Origin: Galerina marginata
Taxonomy: Eukaryota > Basidiomycota > Agaricomycetes > Agaricales > Galerinaceae
Length of the DNA: 64,000 bases
Direction: 5' to 3'
Assembly: GCA_023014335.1 (NCBI GenBank)
Contig: JAECYW010000015.1
Coordinates: forward strand, 248,001 to 312,000
How positions within the stretch are numbered: position 1 is the first letter of the stretch; each line of letters starts with the position of its first letter. Shown here piece by piece: positions 56,898-64,000 of the stretch. A model generated the notes under the pieces. The model saw only the letters and a program-made list of their open reading frames with translations. It had not been told where the DNA came from and did not search any database. The translations under genes and the position numbers were made by a program.

Positions 56898-57279
56898 ATC
56901 AACTCTTTTTTGATGGCTCTTGCTCAATGCCGCTTTTGCCAAGTTTGTTCATTTTTATTTACACAATAACTTCTCAAATTGACCAAGTACTTGAATATCA
57001 ATTCAGATTAAGCAGTGATCTTCCTAGACAAATATGAGATCCCGCAGATAGCAGGTAAAGTAGGACATGCTACACAGTTTAAACGACAGCCATTTTATAA
57101 TAAGTGTGGCTTGCTCCATCCTCTTTTAGCAATATTTTCCGCATTTGTACGACAGGTCCCTGCATGTCGCGTGACTTGCCATCAGGAGTTGGACCATGCG
57201 GTGGCGCAACCTTTCATTCCCGTCGTCCACTCCCAACACCATTTAGAGTCGCTTGCGATTTCAACTCGTTTAATAAACC
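56898..57279. other. Intergenic, promoter of F-box-like paralog 3
   Basis: AT-rich upstream region; no gene or obvious TATA box. Confidence 0.4.
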
Positions 57280-59013
57280 ATGGCGTCATCTTCAAGGTTG
57301 GAAGAACTTCCTCCTGAACTATTTCCAGCCATAGTCTCGCATCTTCCACTCTATGCAACGCCAACAACTGTACTTTCCTTCGCCCTTGCAAATCGCCGTA
57401 TATCGGAAACCGTGCTACCTCTTCTGAACACATGTATCATTCTGCGGCGCGAAAAGGATGGCTTGAAGATGATCCAGAGATTACTAGCAAACCCGAATCT
57501 TGGACTGGCTGTTAGAGAGCTTTATATTATGTCCGAATTATCAAGGGAGACCCGTGATGGAAACAACCTTCCTTTCAACGTTGTGTCGGGCCTGCAGGAT
57601 GTGATCGAAGCAGGTTCGTTGCCTTACATACACACTCTAGGCGTTACTCTCCTAGATGGGTGGTATGTTGACGAGGACGAGCAGTCAACCGTCCACTATG
57701 GCAAACTACGATATGGATTTTTCGATAACCTGCACAATAAATGCCCTCGCTTACAGGCTCTTATCTTGAGAGACATTGGCGATGAAGAAGGCGATAGTTG
57801 GCTTGATGACTCTGGATTATTTGAACTCAACTTGGTCAGGCTTTGTTATAAAACTTCGAGTTAACGCTATAACTCACAACCTTTTAGAATCTATCCACGC
57901 TCAGTCTGCATCTACCGTTTTACTCAGCCTCAGGGGCACTCAATAAGCTTTTCAATAACCTTCCATCCCTATCATCTTCCCTCCACACACTCCGCCTCTC
58001 AAAAGAGGGTGATCTGCCAAAAACTTCTTTGGTTTTCCCTTTCAGTTTTCCTGTCTTACGCTCACTCACATTGGAGTATTACTTGGTCGAGGACACTGCA
58101 GAAGCGATGAAGTTTTGGAAGCGCCACCCATCACTGGAATTTTTGGAGTGTACAATCAGCTATGATTGCCCTCAATATTTCTTTAATAATCAATTTTCGC
58201 TCGACTTCTTGCCTAATATAAGGCATCTAAAGGTCTGCCCTTGAATTGTGAATGGCTACACTGTGATTAGGACTGACATATGAATTTGTAGGCAGAGTTT
58301 CCTGACGTGTTTGTCCTTGCTCCTATCCTCAATAGGCTCGCCAGCCTCGCGATATTATCTAGTTCTAATGCCCAAATCCCTTACCTTCTCCGATCTGTTT
58401 TGCCCAATGGTCTACCCAAGCTTAGAAGTCTCCTCATTGATCCAGGTCAAGAAACTTCATACCCACCAAACCCTATGACAGAAGGCACAGATTGGTACGA
58501 AACGGAAGATGGGCAATTTAGGCAAAGTAACGAAAATAGGCCACGAGAAGGTATTTTCAAACACTACATGCACTCAATTGTACGCGGAGCCCCGAATATC
58601 GAGGAAATTGGAATGCGAGGATCAGGAAACCAGTTCTTGAATTTATCACACTTCGTAAGTCTTGTTTGTGACATTGATATTGACTGACCATCAACCGACG
58701 GTTTATCCAGAAGACGATGGGGTTATTATTGGCACCCTTAACCCACCTTCGGCGAATATACCTCGAAGGGCCACACACATTCGACACTGATAGGGTAACT
58801 GGTGATCATCGTGTGCTGTTTCTCAGCGGCAGTCATGTCCTCGCCAATGAGTGCAGAAACCTGGAGCTTGTAACTGACACGAGGGCTTTCTACATGCGCC
58901 CCTACCTCACTGCTAGGATTCGACGGAATGACGATGGGGAAGTAGAAAGTATAGTCATTGGAAAAGGCTTTGGAATGCAGGTTGGGAACGAGAACATGGC
59001 TCATCCTGATTGA
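57280..59013 (+). CDS. F-box-like / leucine-rich protein, paralog 3
   Basis: The start MASSSRLEELPPELFPAIVS carries the F-box-like helix, followed by YATPTTVLSFALANRRISET and VLPLL. Exon 1 runs to about 57825 (DDSGLFEL). The next exons read SSLHTLRLSKEGDLPKTSLV, LRSLTLEYYLVEDTAEAMKF, LEFLECTISYDC and FLPNIRHLK, then FVLAPILNRLASLAILSSSN and IPYLLRSVLPNGLPKLRSLL. The last exon starts at about 58714 and ends ESIVIGKGFGMQVGNENMAH. Motif order and introns match paralogs 1 and 2, which lie about 40 kb away on the other strand; sequence is closer to paralog 1 (LPLYATP, EAGSLPYIHTLG). Probably an SCF substrate receptor; its target is unknown. Confidence 0.8.
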
Positions 59014-59227
59014 AAGGGCTGGAGAGTTGCAACGGCGTATCGTATTTCTATCACAAACAGCCGCGAACTTGCCCTGACTAAGGACAACCAAAGACGTTAT
59101 GACAGCCTACAGGAACTGCGAGAAGCCTAGTGACATTTTACTTGAGCATTTCTTCCATAAAGCAGCAGAAGGGGACGTATACGAGTACAAATACAAACGG
59201 TGCAGAGCCTTCAGTTTTACTTCTAAA
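59014..59227. other. Convergent 3' ends
   Basis: Short region between F-box-like paralog 3 and the P450. A 112-codon plus frame (59099-59437) runs antisense over the P450's last exons and is treated as a shadow. Confidence 0.5.
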
Positions 59228-61275
59228 CTAACCCAACAACGACAGATGTTCCTTCGAGCGCGGCTTGATTTGACACCGAAATGGTTTCAAGTGCCTGGGC
59301 AATATATGAATAACGTGGAAGAAGATCAAAAAAAATTTAAATACGCCGAACCTGGTTGTTCCAGTCGTCCAAGCAATTTCCGGTTCAATTTCCACTCCAT
59401 TGACGTCGACATATTTCGATATCTTGAAGACCGCTAGGATGCTAGCCATGTTCAAAAATAAAGACATCTCCGCCAGGTGGGCTCCTGGAAATAGCTCAAT
59501 ATGGTTTCCATCATCGCACCATAGCAAAAAACGGCTAACCTGGACAGACTCTCCTCCCGAAGCCAAACACAAATTTGAATGGGTCGGGCTCGTGATCCCC
59601 TGGAAGATGGCGGAATGGGTCAAATGCGCCGGGATTTGGGTATAGTTCTTCGTCATGTGTAATAGCCCTGGACATTTGGGTTCCATGAGCAGGATAGTTT
59701 ATCAGTGAAAATCAAACAACTCTGGACCAGATGTTTGCAACAACGCGGCTTCCTTTGGGAATGAAATAATTCTCGTAAATATCATCTCGTATCACCCTAT
59801 GCGGTATGCCTGACAGCAGAATGTAAGTTCAGCTTGACTTTGAGAAAGAGCTCCTAACTTACCGAGCGGTGCAACGGGAGCCCAACGCAAGGTTTCTTTG
59901 ACTATCGCCCGAATAAATGGAAGTGAGTCATAGTCGTCATGTGTAGGAAGCCGATTAGGTGTGATGGAATCAATATCTTCCTGCGCTCGTTTCTGAATAT
60001 CCGGATGAAGAGCCATCAACAACACAAAGCTCTTCAAGGCAGACACGGTCTACAGAATAGTTATCAAGGTAAATGAGACAATATGGAAGGAATGCGGAAC
60101 TAACAGTGTCTCCACCACCAACGTAGAGTGCTCCAGCGCACCACTTGATATCATCCGGTGAGCTCTGGTTCAAGAGTTTTACGTCTCCAAGTAGATGTTT
60201 CGAGGTAAATGATTCTATGAAATTTCCTGTTGCCTGCCAAAGAATACGTCAGTTAAAAGATATCCAGTACGGAGCCAAATGACGATGTTTGAACAATTTG
60301 TTCCTGCGCCCATTCTAGTGGGATATCCTCAGTCTGGCTGAGCTTCGGTCCTATTTCAAAGGCCGTGCGCTTGAACCCAGCTCCAGGGAACCATGCTGGG
60401 ACAAAGCGCACTAATTATGTGTTAAAAAAATTAGAGTAAAATTGTAAGAAAATTTTGCATACAAATTGGAAGAAATTCGATCCAATATGGCCTAGTGCCT
60501 CTTAACCTAGACGCCAATTGGGGGACTCTTTCAAGGAGGCGAACCAAGTCATCGTCATTTGATTCGACCTGATATCCGTAAGCGACTTTAAGAATAACAG
60601 CAACAGCATTTCTTGTGTATGCCGCCAAAGTATTAGGAATCGAATGACTAAAACGAAAGATTTTACCGGCGAATATGCGAGGCAAAATCCTGTGGGGAAA
60701 TTGCGAGACCCCGGAGCAGGATTTCAGCCTCCTGAGTTTGTATTGGGCGGTAAGTCTTTGATGCTCTGGGGTTTAGTCCATTTTGGAGAAGTCGTCGAAA
60801 CAACCTGAATCGAGGATTGAGGAACGAGATCAAGAAGACAGACAATTTTCGTCCCGCGAGCTCCCCCATCCAATATTTAGGTCTATCAGAATAAATAGCT
60901 GATCGTGACTCCAGCAAATCCAAGACAACCTTTCCTGAATTCAGGAGGACAGTCTTTTGGTTGAGGACTCGGACATAGACGACTGGGCCTAGGTGTTCAA
61001 GAGCATGACAGCAGTTTAACCGATACTGTAAGATTTGTGGCGTCTTCAGACTTACCGTACTCTTTAGACCAGGCTGTGAAGGTTAACCATGGTTCTGTCC
61101 CTGCTTTGGTGGCTAGGTCGTGGAGGTTGCCTGTTAGAAACTTCTGCGGAGGTCCTGGAGGCAGACGAAAGCCTCGTGCTTGCATACGTATTCCAGAGAA
61201 ATACCAAAGACAACCATAATAGAGAACAAGACAGAAGAAAAAGCTGGGTGGCAGAATACTGGTGTTGCTGAGCAT
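59228..61275 (-). CDS. Cytochrome P450 monooxygenase
   Basis: Minus strand, start MLSNTSILPPSFFFCLVLYY at 61275: an N-terminal membrane anchor followed by the Pro-rich hinge RLPPGPPQKFLTGNL. Internal exons carry the I-helix motif YVGGGDTVSS (AGxDT type, near 60120), the ExxR motif VKETLRWAPVAPLG (near 59895) and IPHRVIRDDIYENYFIPKGS. The PERF-like part is FDPFRHLPGD. The haem loop FGFGRRVCPG (59541-59564) is interrupted by an intron right after CPG and continues AHLAEMSLFLNMASILAVF. The protein ends HLKPFRCQIKPRSKEHLSLL with the stop at 59230-59228. Such enzymes resemble O-methylsterigmatocystin oxidoreductase-like fungal P450s; the substrate is unknown. No metabolite cluster is evident around it. 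Confidence 0.92.
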
Positions 61276-61721
61276 GGAGTTGGCACAAGGTCGAAGCTTG
61301 AGTATTACTATAAAACGATGTCGGGGTCACTTAGTAAGAAGGTTTTCGTGTCGCCTCGGCTCTCCAGCCGGCATTCTGGTTGCAAGGCGCTGATAAAGTT
61401 CTAAATAAAACCAGAAAGATTTGAAGCGATGCGACACATGACCGATGCCAATATTCGCTATAAGTATTATCCGATTGCGGGTTTGCCCAGTTGCTCGAGA
61501 AAGGTTGATATGTGAAAGAAAAACTGAGAGTCTTCTGGATTCTTAAAGCAATTGCGTGTGTGTCCTTGAGTCAACACAGAAGGTCAGAGCAAGGTGTAGA
61601 AGTTCTGAAAACGACCAACACGACGCGTACACAAAGCCAAATAAAACTTTGGTTTCCAACCACCGTGACGACGCGACTCGACGCGACCATTTTCCACGAA
61701 GTTCCCTTCACCCATCTTAAT
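61276..61721. other. Divergent promoter region of P450 and APC11
   Basis: No gene. An ACGCGT (61623-61628) and two nearby CGACGCGA words lie about 50-100 nt upstream of the APC11 start. Confidence 0.5.
61623..61628 (+). promoter_or_regulatory. MCB-like cell-cycle element upstream of APC11
   Basis: ACGCGT is the core of the MluI cell-cycle box bound by MBF in fungi at G1/S. It lies 94 nt before the APC11 ATG. One 6-mer alone is weak evidence. Confidence 0.3.
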
Positions 61722-62142
61722 ATGAAAGTGAATGTTAAAGAGTGGAACGCTGTCGCACAGTGGAGATGGGACACCGGCAATGTGGAACAGGACGACGATG
61801 GTGAAGGTGATGTCTGTGGCATTTGTCGCGTTCCCTACGAAGGGTGCTGTTCGTCTTGCAAGATGCCAGGGGAGGACTGCCCGCTGAGTTCGCGAATACT
61901 CTCTCTGAAAGCATATCTTGGTCTTACTCGTCTGTGGTACCAGTTTGGGGACAGTGCACACATGTCTTTCACATGCACTGCTTGCTCAAGTGGATTGGAA
62001 CTGCGGCCTCGAAACAGCAATGCCCTATGGACCGCAAAGCTTGGGGTGAGTTTTTTTTGCCTATCTCTCCACCATCCGCATCAATGCTGACCGCTCTTTA
62101 GTGACTGCTGAACGTAAAGTTGGGGCGACGCAACCGTCGTGA
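61722..62142 (+). CDS. APC11: Anaphase-promoting complex subunit 11 (RING-H2)
   Basis: Exons 61722-61887, 61944-62045 and 62102-62142 give 102 residues. The start MKVNVKEWNAVAQWRWD is the family signature. Zinc-binding residues follow in RING-H2 order: CGICRVPYEGCCSSC, CP, CTHVFHMHCLLKWI and CPMDRKAW. APC11 is the catalytic RING subunit of the anaphase-promoting complex, working with the Apc2 cullin and E2 enzymes to ubiquitinate securin and cyclins. The C-terminal tail (VTAERKVGATQPS) is a short extension. The ATG chosen aligns with the family start; an upstream frame from 61512 is the leader. Confidence is very high. Confidence 0.97.
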
Positions 62143-62515
62143 CCCAAACCCCTTGAAAACCCCACTGTATCGATATCGCACTGTAACTTTACGTTGTATC
62201 ACCCTGGAAAATGTAGCATCCTAAGCCAGATTTGCAAGCATACACCCCTTAAATGTTGACAATCTGCTTCTAAGGCTGCACCCACCTCTACGAGTATTCT
62301 GCTGTCACAGAAAATAATGGAACATTTAAAACAAGATGTTCATCCTCGAAATCCAAAATGGCGTTTCATAAAATACAGGCTTTCTACTTTACAAAATAAC
62401 CCCATCACAGATAGCCTGCCGGGGCGGCATAATTCTGCTACGACATTCATTACCAGTGAGTAGGACTAGTGTGTTTGCTTCAGTACGAGAGCAGAGGGTT
62501 CTCAGTTGTCATTAC
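62143..62515. other. Convergent 3' flanks
   Basis: 3' regions of APC11 and the OPT transporter. A last small OPT exon could hide here if the GTGAGT at 62520 is used as a donor. No other feature. Confidence 0.4.
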
Positions 62516-64000
62516 TCACCCAAACTTCTCGCCTGGTGCGAGGACCTTCACGGGGGTTCCTGCATTGTCCGCACCGACAAACGGCACGGTATTTCTGCGA
62601 CAGGGAGTAAATCAAAATGTCCAGTATGATTGAGAGGGAGAATTCTTACCCCCACCAAACAGCGATGTTATCAGCGCCAATCTGCATACACAGATAAGTT
62701 CGTTTTCGACAATGTATTTCTTTGACTACTCACGGTTCCGTTCGCTGGGAACTGCAAACAGAAGAAGATGACCAAAATCGAAACAGCTACACCCGAATCC
62801 AGGGCAGCGGAAAGGACATCTATAATTCAATTTCGTTGAGCGACAATGCGAAGATGACGACAGGAAATTAGCTTACAGTTGTACTTGGTCCACCAAGAGA
62901 AATGACGCCTAGAAGTAGGATTCAATAAAAAACTATGCGCAGAAGAACGACGAGACGAACCTCCTAATAACGTATTGGAAGATGAACCCAACACCACTTC
63001 AGAAAGAGATTGATTAGCTTAGTCTAAGGGATGGAATCTGAAGGCACGTACGCCCAGGGAACGTAGTTGATAGCGGTGGCCGGGGGGATGAGACCTGTGC
63101 CGTTGAAGATGACGGGCCTATTTGCAATGTCAATTTGGCATGTACTAAATAACCTATGCTGATGGGCTTACAAGCTGTTGAACGCAGATGGTCAGAATAA
63201 GGCATCAACACATTAACAATATCAATACACATACTTGATATATTTGAACACGCTGTTCGGCCACTTCTTGGCTAAAGCCCATGGTATGACGGGAGCCACA
63301 GTACCGATCAGGAAGAAGAAGACAAGGGGGCTAATTTCCAATCAATACTCCCCAGTGCAGCGCAGGTAAACGTGTACGAACTAATATGTCTGCCCCTTCG
63401 AGAATTGGAGTGCAGGTCCGATGACACCTGTAATAACATTAGGTTTGCCGAAATTTCAGAGGCAAAATGCATACCCCACTAAAATACATTTAGCTTTGTA
63501 AAACATAAGAGAAGCTCCAAAAACTTACAATGATACTGGCAGTTCCGAAGACTTCTGTGCTTGGGCAGATGAATCTGTGATGTAGCGTCAGATGCAGACT
63601 GGGCTCGTTTTTCGAGAAATGTCGCGCTTACCCGTCCTTCTGATGAGGGTCACACATATCACTAAACACAGAGAAAACGGTCAGGAGGCGAAGCAAGAAG
63701 CTAAAGATATTATCTTACGGAATATTCGTGAACATCCAAGCTTGTACGCCGAGCTGAACAGTTCCGGCAATCACGGTTGCGACGACTTGACTCCAGAACA
63801 TGGGCTTAGGAGCAACTGGAAAAGATAGGTTACATCACGAAAAGCAGTGAAGACCGCCCGCGTTTCGAACCTTTCATATAATGACCGAGCTTGAAGTCAG
63901 ACGCGAAGGTTAAAGCCTGGGCCATGGTCTGCAGAAGTTCCAATAAGTTGGCGAGCCTTAGAATCTCACTTATTTACGTACGATGTATCCCCAGGTCTTG
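62516..64000 (-). CDS. OPT-family oligopeptide transporter, 3' part
   Basis: Minus strand; the gene runs off the right edge, so the N-terminus is missing. Many short introns split it. In order it reads KTWGYI, QALTFASDFKLGHYMK (family signature of the small OPTs), FWSQVVATVIAGTVQLGVQA, MCDPHQKDGFICPSTEVFGT, YYALVFFFLIGTVAPVIPW, KYINFPVIFNGTGLIPPATA, INYVPWAIVGFIFQYVIRRR and SVLIIFF-like segments, ending GTPVKVLAPGEKFG with a stop at 62518-62516. These proteins import small peptides or their metal complexes with protons at the plasma membrane. The stop overlaps a perfect GTGAGT donor, so the true C-terminus may lie on a further exon. Confidence 0.9.

Noticed and set aside
59099..59437. 112-codon plus-strand frame after the F-box-like gene
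   Set aside because: It lies antisense over the last exons of the P450, which has full motif support.
1..64000. tRNA, rRNA and CRISPR features
   Set aside because: A scan by eye for B-box-like GGTTCRAATCC with a matching A-box, for rRNA core words and for regularly spaced direct repeats found none.

Overview
This is a fungal nuclear window. Genes are monomorphic-looking and split by many short (about 50-65 nt) GT-AG introns with CTRAY branch points. The gene content (GH6 cellobiohydrolase, ER-anchored P450, OPT peptide transporter, siderophore-type ornithine monooxygenase, expanded F-box-like/LRR paralogs) suggests a filamentous basidiomycete, most likely a mushroom-forming Agaricomycete; the species was not identified. 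I saw no rRNA, tRNA or CRISPR. Exon limits were read by eye from splice consensus and frame continuity.

Layout. 0-1.5 kb: 3' part of a class C beta-lactamase-like hydrolase (+). 1.9-4.0 kb: two small glycine-rich paralogs (-) with a diverged ~950 bp repeat between them. 5.0-6.3 kb: GPALPP/DUF3752 protein (+). 6.5-11.3 kb: large BRE4-like membrane protein (-). 11.8-12.7 kb: unresolved coding-like remnants. 12.9-14.1 kb: polytopic membrane protein (-). 14.7-16.4 and 18.2-19.9 kb: two F-box-like/LRR paralogs (-) with a small secreted basic protein (+) between them. 20.6-21.5 kb: coiled-coil, HAUS1-like protein (+). 21.85-22.8 kb: second, inverted copy of the 950 bp repeat, ending just upstream of an L-ornithine N5-monooxygenase (22.9-24.9 kb, +). 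25.4-26.1 kb: hAT-type MITE. 27.3-28.5 kb: membrane-anchored cupredoxin protein (-). 29.4-30.0 kb: decayed copy of the HAUS1-like gene. 31.0-32.4 kb: GH6 cellobiohydrolase (+). 33.7-37.2 kb: Rgp1 (+). 41.0-44.1 kb: PSP1-domain protein (+). 43.5-56.5 kb: three tandem, progressively truncated units, each made of PSP1 3' end, long spacer and membrane cupredoxin gene, interrupted by a second MITE at 48.3-49.2 kb. 56.6-56.9 kb: broken copy of the beta-lactamase 3' end. 57.3-59.0 kb: third F-box-like paralog (+). 59.2-61.3 kb: cytochrome P450 (-). 61.7-62.1 kb: APC11 (+). 62.5-64.0 kb: 3' part of an OPT transporter (-).

Housekeeping genes (GPALPP, BRE4-like, Rgp1, PSP1, APC11) alternate with fast-evolving duplicated material. 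The most notable feature is the duplicated, accessory part. It comprises four copies of a type I membrane cupredoxin with a complete His-Cys-His-Met copper site, one ligand of which sits on a conserved 16-nt microexon; a glycine-rich pair; three F-box-like paralogs; two gene relics far from their parents; and an intergenic 950 bp segment shared in inverted orientation between the upstream regions of a glycine-rich gene and the siderophore monooxygenase gene. No classical operon-like cluster is evident; the siderophore gene has no visible NRPS or acyltransferase neighbour in the window.
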